A DNA stretch of 35,744 nucleotides from F1-60-MAGs149 sp037133755. Its GTDB lineage: Bacteria; Actinomycetota; Thermoleophilia; Gaiellales; F1-60-MAGs149. The stretch is from positions 1 to 35,744 of the forward strand of contig JBAXNN010000018.1 in NCBI GenBank assembly GCA_037133755.1. The letters are read 5' to 3'. Of the stretch, positions 15,949-24,011 are shown in pieces (the first letter of the stretch is position 1; every line of letters begins with the position of its first letter). The position numbers and the translations under genes are program-made. Below the pieces are notes generated by a model, which made no database searches, was not told the origin of the DNA, and saw nothing but the letters and a program-made list of their open reading frames with translations.

Positions 15949-16688
15949 GCGAAGAGGTCCTTGTCGCGGTCGATGATGCCACCCGTGGCGCCCTCAGCGC
16001 CAGCCTCGAGCACCACGCCGCGGATGAGCACGGCGGGGACGCCGCCGCTCGGGCCGAGGGCGAGCTCGGCGGCACTGGCGAGCTGGTCGCCCATGTGCAC
16101 CTGCGTGGAGTGGAACTCCCGCCCTGTGTCGTCGACGCGGCCCGCGTGCTCGACGACCGTGGCGAAGCCCGCCGCGCCGAGCGCGACGCCGACGGTGCCG
16201 CGGCGGAAGGGACGCCCGATCGAGTCACTGATGACGATCGCGACGTCGGTACCTGTCGCCTCACGAATGGCGTCGCGCAACCCGCGCGCCGAGGCGTCGG
16301 GATCGACCGGCAGCAGCGTCACATGATCGGCTGCGTCTTGGTTGGAGCGGTCGACGCCGGCCGAACCGAGCACGTGCCCTTGGGCCGTGCGGCCGATGAT
16401 GAACGCCCCCCGGCTGCGTACGACCTCGGCCGACTCGCGCAGGATCACCTCGACGACACGCGGATCGCCGCCATCGGCGGCGCGCTCAATCGCCTCGGGC
16501 GATGGCTCGACGTCGGCGAGATCGACGATGCGGCCCTCGGCTTTCGAGACCGGCTTCTGCGCGACGACGAGCACGTCGCCATCGGCCAGCGCCTCTCCCG
16601 CGTCGGCGATGGCACCGAGCAGGAGCGCGACGAGGTCGTCCCCCGGGACGATGCGCGCGGCGAGCGGGAGGGGAACGACCCGGATCAT
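15945..16688 (-). CDS. cofE: Coenzyme F420-0:L-glutamate ligase, single-domain CofE
   Basis: 247 residues, the size of stand-alone CofE; FbiB of mycobacteria is about 450 because of a C-terminal FMN-binding reductase domain, absent here. Motifs: VVAQKPVSKAEGRIVDL (usual SKAEGR), GVDRSN, SDSIGRPFRRGTVGVALGAAG (in place of SDTFGRPWR) and RGVVLEAGAEGATGG. It adds L-glutamates to F420-0 (or dehydro-F420-0) using GTP. It overlaps cofD upstream and LLM paralogue B downstream, each by ATGA. Confidence 0.92.
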   Translation of the reverse strand: MIRVVPLPLAARIVPGDDLVALLLGAIADAGEALADGDVLVVAQKPVSKAEGRIVDLADVEPSPEAIERAADGGDPRVVEVILRESAEVVRSRGAFIIGRTAQGHVLGSAGVDRSNQDAADHVTLLPVDPDASARGLRDAIREATGTDVAIVISDSIGRPFRRGTVGVALGAAGFATVVEHAGRVDDTGREFHSTQVHMGDQLASAAELALGPSGGVPAVLIRGVVLEAGAEGATGGIIDRDKDLFA

Positions 16689-17602
16689 GCGAGCACCGCG
16701 GCGGCGAGACCCGTGCGCACGGCCGGGTCCTTCATCAGCGTCGGCACCACGACCGCTCGCATCTCGAGTGCGTCGAGCTCGTCGGCGAGCGCTGCGTCCT
16801 GTGTATCGAGCACGTACGCGCCGGCCAGCGGCTGCAGGTAGCGCGCCACGCCGATCGCGTCGGGGCGATGCCCCATCGAGTCGAGCATCTCGACGAGCGG
16901 CCCCTTGACTGCCTTACCACCGATCACGGGCGACACGGCGACCACGTCGTCGCGGCGGGCGATCACCGCATCGCGGATGCCGGCGACGCCGAGGATCGGG
17001 TCGAGCGAGACGAAGGGGTTCGACGGCGCCAGCACGATGCGGTCGGCCTCGGCGATTGCCTCGAGCACGCCGGGTGCGGGCATTGCGGCCTCGATGCCCT
17101 CGAAGCGCACGCCCGCGACAGCATCAGCAGCGCGACGGCGTACGAGCCACTCCTGGAACGGCAGTTCGGCGTCGTCGGTGGCGATCCACGTGCGCAGGCG
17201 ATCGTCGGTCGCGGGCATGAGCTGCGTGGCGCAGTCCCAGCGGCGCGCTACGTCGGCGGTGATCGACGACAACGCCTCGCCCGCGCGCAGCCGCCGGGTA
17301 CGTGCCACGTGGAGCGCGACGTCCTTGTCGCCGAGGATGAACCAGTCGTCCTCACCGAGCTCGATGGCGGTCTCCATCAGGTTGCGCGTGTCGCCCGCGA
17401 CGCCCCAGCCGTTGACCGGGTCGATGCGGCCCGTCAACGTGTAGAGCACGGTGTCGAGGTCGGGCGAGATGCTCAGGCCCCAGTGCTCGCAGTCGTCGCC
17501 GACGTTGCCGATCACCGTCAGCTCGCCGGGCGCGAGCGCCTCGTGCAGCGTGAGCGCCATGCGCGCCCCGCCCACTCCGCCGGCGATCAGCGCTACTTGC
17601 AC
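16685..17602 (-). CDS. cofD: 2-phospho-L-lactate (or PEP-guanosine) transferase CofD/FbiA
   Basis: 305 residues, normal for CofD. The N terminus is LIAGGVGGARMALTL, followed by NVGDDCEHWGLSISPDLDTVLYTL and GWGVAGDTRNLM, all CofD signatures, and later APSNPFVSLDPIL and VSPVIGGKAVKGPL. It moves the phosphoryl-lactyl or enolpyruvyl group from the guanylylated precursor to the deazaflavin Fo. GTG start at 17602, overlapping the end of cofC by 10 bp. Second gene of the cofC-cofD-cofE-LLM operon. Confidence 0.95.
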   Translation of the reverse strand: MQVALIAGGVGGARMALTLHEALAPGELTVIGNVGDDCEHWGLSISPDLDTVLYTLTGRIDPVNGWGVAGDTRNLMETAIELGEDDWFILGDKDVALHVARTRRLRAGEALSSITADVARRWDCATQLMPATDDRLRTWIATDDAELPFQEWLVRRRAADAVAGVRFEGIEAAMPAPGVLEAIAEADRIVLAPSNPFVSLDPILGVAGIRDAVIARRDDVVAVSPVIGGKAVKGPLVEMLDSMGHRPDAIGVARYLQPLAGAYVLDTQDAALADELDALEMRAVVVPTLMKDPAVRTGLAAAVLA

Positions 17603-18132
17603 GCGGCCTCGAACTCCTGCAGGTCGGCGGGCGTGTCGAGATCGCGGGCCAGACCCGGGCGCACGACAGGCGTGCCGCCATGGCGCGCCGCAGACCCCTC
17701 GCCATAGGACGGCGTAAACGCGCTCGGCGGACGCGCGGCGATGGCGTTGGTGCGACCATCGGGCGACGGCGCGATTGCCAACGGCGTAGCCGCCTGCAGC
17801 AATGCCTCCACGTCGGCGATCTCGATGTAGGGGAGATCGGCCGCGATCACCACGATCGTCGTCGCATCGGGATACGCCGCGAGGCCACGCTGCACGCTGC
17901 CGGTCAGGTCCTCGCCGCCGTCGTCGACCACCACGGTGCCGAGCTCACGGGCCGCGATGTAGGCCATCGGATCCGACGAGACGATCGCCACCTCGAGCCC
18001 AGCGCCTTGGCAGGCATCAATCACGCGCGTGAGCAGTTGCAGCGCAAGGGCGTGCCGCTGCTCGGCATCGAGCACTTCTCCGAGACGCGACTTGGCATCG
18101 TCGAGTGACTTCAGCGGGACCAGGGCTATCAT
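17593..18132 (-). CDS. cofC: 2-phospho-L-lactate / phosphoenolpyruvate guanylyltransferase CofC/FbiD
   Basis: 179 residues from the ATG at 18132, which leads directly into MIALVPLKSLDDAKSRL, the nucleotide-binding start of the family. Further motifs: VDDGGEDLTGSVQRGL, VVIAADLPYI (metal-binding Asp) and a late DLDTPADL typical of nucleotidyltransferases of this fold. It uses GTP to activate 2-phospholactate or, in actinobacteria, phosphoenolpyruvate. First gene of the operon. TAGACT lies 8 nt before the ATG (18141-18146), without a Shine-Dalgarno, and abuts the divergent fgd-like promoter region. Confidence 0.92.
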   Translation of the reverse strand: MIALVPLKSLDDAKSRLGEVLDAEQRHALALQLLTRVIDACQGAGLEVAIVSSDPMAYIAARELGTVVVDDGGEDLTGSVQRGLAAYPDATTIVVIAADLPYIEIADVEALLQAATPLAIAPSPDGRTNAIAARPPSAFTPSYGEGSAARHGGTPVVRPGLARDLDTPADLQEFEAACK

Positions 18133-18140
18133 CCAGCGGC

Positions 18141-18146
18141 AGTCTA
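18141..18146 (-). promoter_or_regulatory. Putative -10 element of the cof operon
   Basis: TAGACT on the minus strand, 8 nt before the cofC ATG. The region is only 50 bp from start to start with the divergent fgd-like gene, so the two promoters must overlap. Confidence 0.45.
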
Positions 18147-18182
18147 CGTCTGCCCGCGCGCGGGGGACGCGAAGGGAGACCC

Positions 18183-19184
18183 GTGATCCGGATCGGCTAC
18201 AAGGCATCGAGCGAGCAGTTCGCTCCCCGGGAACTCCTCGAGTTCGCGGTTCACGCCGACGCGAAGGGCTGGGACACGATCGCGATCTCGGACCACTTCC
18301 AGCCCTTCCGCCATACGGGCGGCCACTCGCCGTTCTCCTTCGCCTGGATGGGTGCGCTCATCGAGCGCACCTGCCACGCGTCGATCGGCACCAGCGTCAT
18401 CACCCCGACCTTCCGCCACCACCCCTCTACGATCGCGCAGGGCTTCGCCACGCTGGCGTGCCTCGCGCCGGGCCGCATCTTCCTCGGCGTCGGCTCGGGC
18501 GAGTCGCTCAACGAGGTGCCGCCGACCGGCATCGAGTGGCCCGAGGGGCCGGAGCGCCTGAAGCGCCTCAAGGAATCGCTCGCGCTGATCCGCCAGCTGT
18601 GGAGCGAGGAGCGCGTGACGTTCGAGGGCGACTACTACTCGACGCGCAGCGCGACGATCTACGACCTGCCCGACGCGCCGCCGCCGATCTACGTCGCCGC
18701 GGCTGCACCGATGGCCTCGCGCTACGCCGGCGCCACCGCCGACGGCTTCATCACCACCTCGGGCAAGCCGAAGGAGCTCTATACCGAGAAGCTGCTGCCG
18801 GCGCTTGAGGAGGGGGCTGAGAAGGCGGGCCGTTCGCTCGCCGACCTCGACCTCTTGATGGAGATCAAGCTCTCGTACCACCCCGACCTCGAGCAGGCCA
18901 AGAGCGACTGCGACTTCTGGGCGCCGCTGGCCCTCCCGGCCGAGATGAAGCACGGCGTCGAGGACCCGGTCGAGCTCGAGCGCCTGTCGAAGGACCCGTC
19001 GGTTGATCCGACGAGCCGCTTCATCTGCACGAACGATCCCGACGAGGCCGTCGAGCGCATTGCCACCTATGTGGAGATGGGGTTCACGAACCTCGTCTTC
19101 CACTACCCGGGCGCAGACCAGATCGGCTTCATCGACCGCTTCGAGGCCGACCTCCGGCCACGCATCGCAGCGCGCTGGAGCTGA
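18183..19184 (+). CDS. fgd: F420-dependent glucose-6-phosphate dehydrogenase-like enzyme (FGD/FSD)
   Basis: 333 residues, close to mycobacterial Fgd1 and colinear with it: GYKASSEQFAPRELLEFA, SDHFQPFRHTGGHSPFSFAW, GVGSGESLNEVPPTG, TSGKPKELYTEKLLPAL, LPAEMKHGVEDPVELE and CTNDPDEAVERI. The catalytic His (H38 here), the Glu of GESLNE, and the residues matching the phosphate-binding Lys, Lys and Arg (in TSGK, EMKH and SRFI) are kept. The active-site Trp of Fgd1 after DHFQP is Phe42 here. It oxidises glucose-6-phosphate or another sugar phosphate and makes F420H2. GTG start at 18183 with AAGGGAG upstream. It lies head-to-head with cofC. Confidence 0.88.
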   Translation: MIRIGYKASSEQFAPRELLEFAVHADAKGWDTIAISDHFQPFRHTGGHSPFSFAWMGALIERTCHASIGTSVITPTFRHHPSTIAQGFATLACLAPGRIFLGVGSGESLNEVPPTGIEWPEGPERLKRLKESLALIRQLWSEERVTFEGDYYSTRSATIYDLPDAPPPIYVAAAAPMASRYAGATADGFITTSGKPKELYTEKLLPALEEGAEKAGRSLADLDLLMEIKLSYHPDLEQAKSDCDFWAPLALPAEMKHGVEDPVELERLSKDPSVDPTSRFICTNDPDEAVERIATYVEMGFTNLVFHYPGADQIGFIDRFEADLRPRIAARWS

Positions 19185-19261
19185 GCCGCCCGCCTAGCGG
19201 ATCCGGGCGTGGCCCAACTCGACGTGCTGCGCCTACAGCCCGCTGGGTCCGATCTCCGTAA

Positions 19262-20716
19262 TCACCATGTCGACCGGACCGTCAGGGTGAGGCGCTGAGT
19301 CGTGGAGCCGGCGCTGCTCTTGGCGGCGAGGGTGAACGAGTACCGTCCGGCACGCGTGGGGCGGCCGACGAGCATCGCGTTGCCCGGCGTGGCACCAGCC
19401 TTGAGGGTCAGGCCCGGCGGCAGCTTGCCCTTGGCGAGGGTGATCCGCGCCGCCGGGCTTCCCATCGTCCGGAAGGTGTAGCCGTACCGCATATGCAGCC
19501 CGGCCGTCGGCGGCGCCGTCATGCGCGTGAACATCGGCGTGTTGCCGGCGGTGATGCGCAGCTGACCGCTCGTCGCGGTGCCGTGCGCGTTCGTGGCCGC
19601 GATGGTGAAGGTCGAAGTGCCTGCCGTCGTCGGCGTGCCAGAGAGCATGCCGGTCGTCGCGTCGGGTGTCATACCCGCGGGCAGCGCGCCCGAGGCAACC
19701 GTGAACGTTGGGGCGGGGCTGCCCGTCGCGGTGAAACGGTAGGCGTACGTGCTGCCGTCCATCAACGCCATCGGGGTGGGCGAGGCCTTCATCAGCATCG
19801 GCGCCGCCGAGATCGGGAACGTCGCGACGACGGAGCCGTCGCCCGTGCCATAGCCGCTGGTGTACGTCACGGACGAGAGATTCGAGGCGGCCCACGACGA
19901 GCCACCACCGCCGCCGCTGGCTCCCTTGTCGCCAAACGTGCCGCCACCGCCGCCGTAGTAGCCGCCGCCACCGCCGCCACCGCCGCCGTAGTAGTCGTCG
20001 CCGTTACCACTGCCGCCGAGGCCGAGCGCGCCGGCGCCGCCGACGTTGTAATTCGTGAAGCGGCCGCCCGCACCACCGGCACTCTGCGTGGCACCCGCAC
20101 CGGGGTAGCCGCTGCCGGTACCGTCGGCACCGAGACGACCACCATCGCCGCCGTTGCCGTAGTAGCGAGCGGGATCGCAGTACCACCCGTAACACAGGTA
20201 ATCCTCGACGTACCCCCCGCCACCACCACCGGCCGCAACGAGAATTCGGTTGGTCAGCGCGGTACCACCACTCCTGACGTCGGAGGCACCACCGCCACCA
20301 CCACCGAAGGTGTTGGTGCGCGGACCATCCGCAGTCGAGTAGCTGTAGAAGCCGGACGCGCCGCCGTTGAAGCCGCCACCACCCGGCGTCCACCCGCCGC
20401 TCCAGCCTCCGGCGCCACCGGGCGTGATCGTGAGCACTTCACCCGCCGTCGGCGCATACTGCGCCTGCACACGGGCGCCGCTGCCACCCGGCGCTCCGCT
20501 GGGCGTGCCGCCCTTGGCGCCCGAGACGTCGAAGGTGATCGGACCGGCAAGATTCGACGGCACCGTCCACGCGTAGGTGTCGCCGACGTACGGGAAGGTG
20601 ATGGTGCACGACGTCGCGGTGCAGACCGGCGTCGGCGTGGGCTGGGAGGCCGACGCCGCGGGAACGGCGACGAGGCCGGCGACGGCGGAGGCGAGGAGCA
20701 GGCGGCGGATCAACAT
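19262..20716 (-). CDS. Secreted glycine-rich protein with two Ig-like domains
   Basis: 484 residues from the ATG at 20716. Signal peptide: MLIRR, then LLLASAVAGLVAVPAASA. Residues about 55-290 form a glycine-rich domain (TFDVSGAKGGTPSGAPGGSG, VAAGGGGGGY, runs of Gly broken by Tyr) with DVRSGG and NRILVAAGGGG, as in the glycine-rich domain family that includes that of ALK/LTK receptors. Residues about 304-395 and 396-484 are two putative Ig domains (ALPAGMTPDATTGMLSGTPT and KLPPGLTLKAGATPG). No wall anchor is seen. It may be a surface adhesin or matrix protein; function unknown. It lies between the fgd-like gene and fbiC without obvious functional link. An imperfect -10 (CAGAAT) lies 6 nt before the start. 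Confidence 0.8.
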   Translation of the reverse strand: MLIRRLLLASAVAGLVAVPAASASQPTPTPVCTATSCTITFPYVGDTYAWTVPSNLAGPITFDVSGAKGGTPSGAPGGSGARVQAQYAPTAGEVLTITPGGAGGWSGGWTPGGGGFNGGASGFYSYSTADGPRTNTFGGGGGGASDVRSGGTALTNRILVAAGGGGGGYVEDYLCYGWYCDPARYYGNGGDGGRLGADGTGSGYPGAGATQSAGGAGGRFTNYNVGGAGALGLGGSGNGDDYYGGGGGGGGGYYGGGGGTFGDKGASGGGGGSSWAASNLSSVTYTSGYGTGDGSVVATFPISAAPMLMKASPTPMALMDGSTYAYRFTATGSPAPTFTVASGALPAGMTPDATTGMLSGTPTTAGTSTFTIAATNAHGTATSGQLRITAGNTPMFTRMTAPPTAGLHMRYGYTFRTMGSPAARITLAKGKLPPGLTLKAGATPGNAMLVGRPTRAGRYSFTLAAKSSAGSTTQRLTLTVRSTW

Positions 20717-20858
20717 GCGCGCATTCTGCCTGAAGTGTCTGTCAGGTGTGCACACCTGTGCAGCGACTGTAGGCTGCACCACCACCGCCATGACGAACCG
20801 CACGTCCGGGCTTTCCGTCCTTCCCGGCAGCGCATCCGCCGCAGCAGGGCATCGGGGC

Positions 20859-20864
20859 TAGGCT
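20859..20864 (+). promoter_or_regulatory. Putative -10 element of fbiC
   Basis: TAGGCT with 6 nt to the GTG at 20871; no Shine-Dalgarno sequence. Confidence 0.5.
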
Positions 20865-20870
20865 TCCGGG

Positions 20871-23291
20871 GTGCTGACCGATGCCGAGGCTCTCGCGCTC
20901 GCCGACGATCCCTCGCCGGATCTGGCGGGACTCTGCGCTGACGCGCGCGCCCGGCGTGATGCCGCCTACGGCGTCGTGGTGACGTACTCGCCGAAGGTCT
21001 TCATCCCGCTGACGATGCTGTGTCGCGACGTCTGCCACTACTGCACCTTCACGAAGCCACCGAAAAAGGGTGAGCGCTCGTACTTGACGCCCGACGAGGT
21101 TGTGGCGCTGGCCGAGCAGGGCCGCGCGGCCGGTTGCCGTGAGGCGCTCTTCACCCTCGGCGACAAGCCCGAGCTGCGGTACGAGGCGGCGCGTCTCGAG
21201 CTGGCGGAGCTCGGCTTCGAGACGACCGTCGCGTACCTCGTGCACTGCATGGAGCGCGTGCTTACCGAGACGGGCTTGCTGCCCCACGCCAACCCCGGGA
21301 TCCTGAGCGACGCGGAGCTGGCGGCTACGCGCGCCTGGTCGCCGAGCCAGGGGATCATGCTCGAGACGGCGAGCGCCCGACTGAGCGAGAAGGGCATGCC
21401 GCACTACGGCTCGCCCGATAAGGAGCCCTCGGTGCGCCTCGACGCGCTGCGCCGCATGGGCGCGTGCAAGATCCCGACCACATCGGGCATCCTGATCGGC
21501 ATCGGCGAGACCCGCCGCGAGCAGATCGAGGCACTGCTCGCGCTGCGCGAGCTGCACGCCGAGCACGGCCACCTGCAAGAGGTGATCGTCCAGAACTTCC
21601 GCGCCAAGGCCGGCACCAAGATGGTCGACGCGCCCGAGCCGTCGCTCGACGAGCACCTCTGGACGCTCGCCATGGCGCGGCTGATCCTGCCCGACGACGT
21701 GAGCCTGCAGGCGCCGCCGAACCTCGCGCACGCCGACTTCCCACGCCTGCTCGAGGCGGGCATCAACGACTGGGGCGGCGTCTCGCCCGTCACGCCTGAT
21801 CACGTGAACCCCGAGGCGCCGTGGCCCGAGCTCGAGGTGCTTGAGGCCCGCACCAGTGAGGCCGGCCACACGCTGCTGCCGCGCCTCACCGTGTACCCAC
21901 GCTTCATCAACGCCGAGTGGACCGAGCCTGCGCCGCTTGCTGCCGCACTCAAGCTGGCCGACGGGCAACTGCGCTCGCGCCCGCACGACGGCTGGGTCAA
22001 CGGCATCTCGCAGTCGCCCCCGGCCGCCTGGAGCGATGGCCCACCCGCGCAGCTCGGCGCGATCTCGAGCGACTTCGCGCGCGCCATCAAGCGCGCGGAG
22101 GGCGAGGAGCTGCTCGAGCTCGAGGACACCGAGGCACTCCTGACCGCGCGTGGCCCCGAGCTCGCGCGCCTCGTCGAGCTCGCCGACCAGCGCCGCTGGG
22201 AGCGCGCCGGCGATGACGTCACGTACGTCGTCTGCCGGAACATCAACTACACCAACGTCTGCTACTTCAAGTGCGGCTTCTGCGCGTTCTCGAAGGGGCG
22301 CCTCGCCGAGAACCTGCGCGGTCCGGCCTACCTGCTCGACGTCGACGAGGTCGCGCGGCGCTCGGTCGAAGCGTGGCAACGCGGCGGCACTGAGGTCTGT
22401 CTGCAGGGCGGCATCCACCCGGGCTTCACCGGCGAGTGGTACCTCGACGTCCTGCGCGCCGTGAAGGCCGCGCAGCCCGAGATCCACGTGCACGCGTTCT
22501 CGCCGCTCGAGGTCTGGCAGGGCGCGGCGACGATGCAGTGGACGCTCGCCGACTATCTGCGCCAGCTGAAGGAGGCCGGGCTCGGCAGCATGCCCGGCAC
22601 CGCCGCCGAGATCCTCGACGACGAGGTGCGCGCCGTCCTCTGCCCCGACAAGGTCAACACCGAGCAGTGGCTCGAGGTGATGCGCACCGCGCACTCCGTG
22701 GGCGTGCGCACGACGGCGACGATCATGTTCGGCCACGTCGAACGCCCGATCCACGTTGCGCGCCACCTGCACCGCATTCGAGACCTGCAGCGCGAGACGG
22801 GCGGCTTCACCGAGTTCGTGCCGCTGCCGTTCGTGCCCGAGGAGGCGCCGATCGCGCTGAAGGGCAAGGCGCGCTACGGCCCGACCTTCGACGAGACGAT
22901 CGCACTGCACGCCACCGCGCGCCTGGCGCTCGACCCGTGGATCCCCAGCATCCAGACGTCATGGGTGAAGCTCGGCCCCGAGGGTGCGCGCCTGATGCTC
23001 GGCGCGGGCGTCAACGACCTCGGCGGCACGCTGATGGACGAGTCGATCTCGCGCGCCGCCGGCGCATCCCACGGCCAGGAGTGCCCGCCCGAGCGGATGG
23101 ACGCGATCATCGAGGCTGCCGGCCGCGACGCCTACCAGCGCACCACGCTCTACGGCCGCCCGCCCGAGGAGCAGGTCGCCCGCTCGTACGGTGCGCCGCC
23201 GCTCGCCGACACGACGCCGCCGGCGTACGACGATCAGGGGCTCAAGCGGCCCGACAAGCTGATCCGCCCCGGTCTCGCTGGCGTCAGCTGA
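20871..23291 (+). CDS. fbiC: FO synthase, fused CofG-CofH (FbiC)
   Basis: 806 residues, the size of actinobacterial FbiC. Two radical-SAM clusters are visible: C51-x3-C55-x2-C58 (MLCRDVCHYCTF, CofG half) and C464-x3-C468-x2-C471 (VCYFKCGFCAFS, CofH half). The halves join near residue 400-420. Other signatures: LFTLGDKPE, LPHANPGILS, QGIMLETAS and, in the second half, LQGGIHPGFTGEWY, MPGTAAEILDDEVR and GAGVNDLGGTLMDESISRAAG. It makes the 7,8-didemethyl-8-hydroxy-5-deazariboflavin core (Fo) from tyrosine and a ribitylated uracil. The other F420 genes lie 2.7 kb away on the opposite strand. GTG start supported by TAGGCT 6 nt upstream. Confidence 0.96.
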   Translation: MLTDAEALALADDPSPDLAGLCADARARRDAAYGVVVTYSPKVFIPLTMLCRDVCHYCTFTKPPKKGERSYLTPDEVVALAEQGRAAGCREALFTLGDKPELRYEAARLELAELGFETTVAYLVHCMERVLTETGLLPHANPGILSDAELAATRAWSPSQGIMLETASARLSEKGMPHYGSPDKEPSVRLDALRRMGACKIPTTSGILIGIGETRREQIEALLALRELHAEHGHLQEVIVQNFRAKAGTKMVDAPEPSLDEHLWTLAMARLILPDDVSLQAPPNLAHADFPRLLEAGINDWGGVSPVTPDHVNPEAPWPELEVLEARTSEAGHTLLPRLTVYPRFINAEWTEPAPLAAALKLADGQLRSRPHDGWVNGISQSPPAAWSDGPPAQLGAISSDFARAIKRAEGEELLELEDTEALLTARGPELARLVELADQRRWERAGDDVTYVVCRNINYTNVCYFKCGFCAFSKGRLAENLRGPAYLLDVDEVARRSVEAWQRGGTEVCLQGGIHPGFTGEWYLDVLRAVKAAQPEIHVHAFSPLEVWQGAATMQWTLADYLRQLKEAGLGSMPGTAAEILDDEVRAVLCPDKVNTEQWLEVMRTAHSVGVRTTATIMFGHVERPIHVARHLHRIRDLQRETGGFTEFVPLPFVPEEAPIALKGKARYGPTFDETIALHATARLALDPWIPSIQTSWVKLGPEGARLMLGAGVNDLGGTLMDESISRAAGASHGQECPPERMDAIIEAAGRDAYQRTTLYGRPPEEQVARSYGAPPLADTTPPAYDDQGLKRPDKLIRPGLAGVS

Positions 23292-23297
23292 CGCCAG
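23278..23297. repeat. Perfect 20-bp palindrome over the fbiC stop codon
   Basis: CTGGCGTCAGCTGACGCCAG is its own reverse complement and spans the last codons and stop of fbiC. A 14-bp copy of its core lies at 23378-23391 over the convergent PAP2 stop. There is no T-tract, so a classical terminator is uncertain. Confidence 0.75.
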
Positions 23298-23377
23298 TCG
23301 CTGTCCGCAGGTCGTCGAACGGCTCGATCCAAGGCGACTCGCGATCCGCGGTTGTCATGTCCACCCTGACTTCGCCG

Positions 23378-23391
23378 GCGTCAGCTGACGC
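23378..23391. repeat. 14-bp palindrome over the PAP2 gene stop codon
   Basis: GCGTCAGCTGACGC, the same core as the palindrome at the fbiC stop 87 bp away. Both genes end in codons for Val-Ser-stop as a result. Confidence 0.75.
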
Positions 23392-24010
23392 GCTGCGCGC
23401 GGGCGAGCAGTGCGGCGGCAGAGCCACACACGACCGCGCCACCGAGTAGCCAGCCACCGAGGACGTCGGTCGGCCAGTGCACGCCGAGCACGAGACGACT
23501 CGGGCCCATCAGCACGCCGATCGCGAGCGCCAGGACACCGACCATGCGGGGCAGACGACCACCGACGGGCGCCACGAGCAGGATCACGCCGAGCACCATC
23601 CACATCGTGATGCCGCTCATCGCGTGCCCCGACGGGAACGACGCGGTCAGCGGATGAAAGGCCGACTCCGACCACGACGGACGCTCGCGGCCGACCAGCT
23701 CCTTGACGATGTTCTGCAGGGCGAAGCCGACGATGGCGCTCCACATCAGCCACTGCGCCCACAGCCGGTGCGGCCGCCAGAGCAGCGCGACGGCGATCAC
23801 CACGACGGCACCCGTACCGAGGTCGCGCGTAGCCAGCCCGAGCGAGTCGGCCGGCGAAACCAGCCACGAGGGACGGCCAACGACCGCGTGTCCGAGCGAG
23901 TGATCGAGGTCGAGCACGACGCTCCACGACGACGCGACGGCGATCAGCAGCAGGACGAACAGGCCGAGCAGCACACCCGCCGCGATCGCGAGCGAGCGGA
24001 CGCGAGGCAC
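23381..24010 (-). CDS. PAP2-family membrane phosphatase
   Basis: 209 residues with about five to six hydrophobic segments. The three PAP2 motifs are present in order: KELVGRERP, FPSGH and SRLVLGVHWPTD, with the catalytic His pair in the second and third. Such enzymes dephosphorylate lipid phosphates such as undecaprenyl pyrophosphate or phosphatidic acid on the outer side of the membrane. GTG start at 24010, 1 bp after the argG stop, so it is probably co-transcribed with argG. It converges on fbiC. Confidence 0.88.
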   Translation of the reverse strand: MPRVRSLAIAAGVLLGLFVLLLIAVASSWSVVLDLDHSLGHAVVGRPSWLVSPADSLGLATRDLGTGAVVVIAVALLWRPHRLWAQWLMWSAIVGFALQNIVKELVGRERPSWSESAFHPLTASFPSGHAMSGITMWMVLGVILLVAPVGGRLPRMVGVLALAIGVLMGPSRLVLGVHWPTDVLGGWLLGGAVVCGSAAALLARAQRVS

Positions 24011-24011
24011 G

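Noticed and set aside
20742..22910. 722-codon minus-strand frame
   Set aside because: Antisense to fbiC, whose two radical-SAM motifs are decisive. The antisense protein is Arg/Leu/Val-rich with no motifs.
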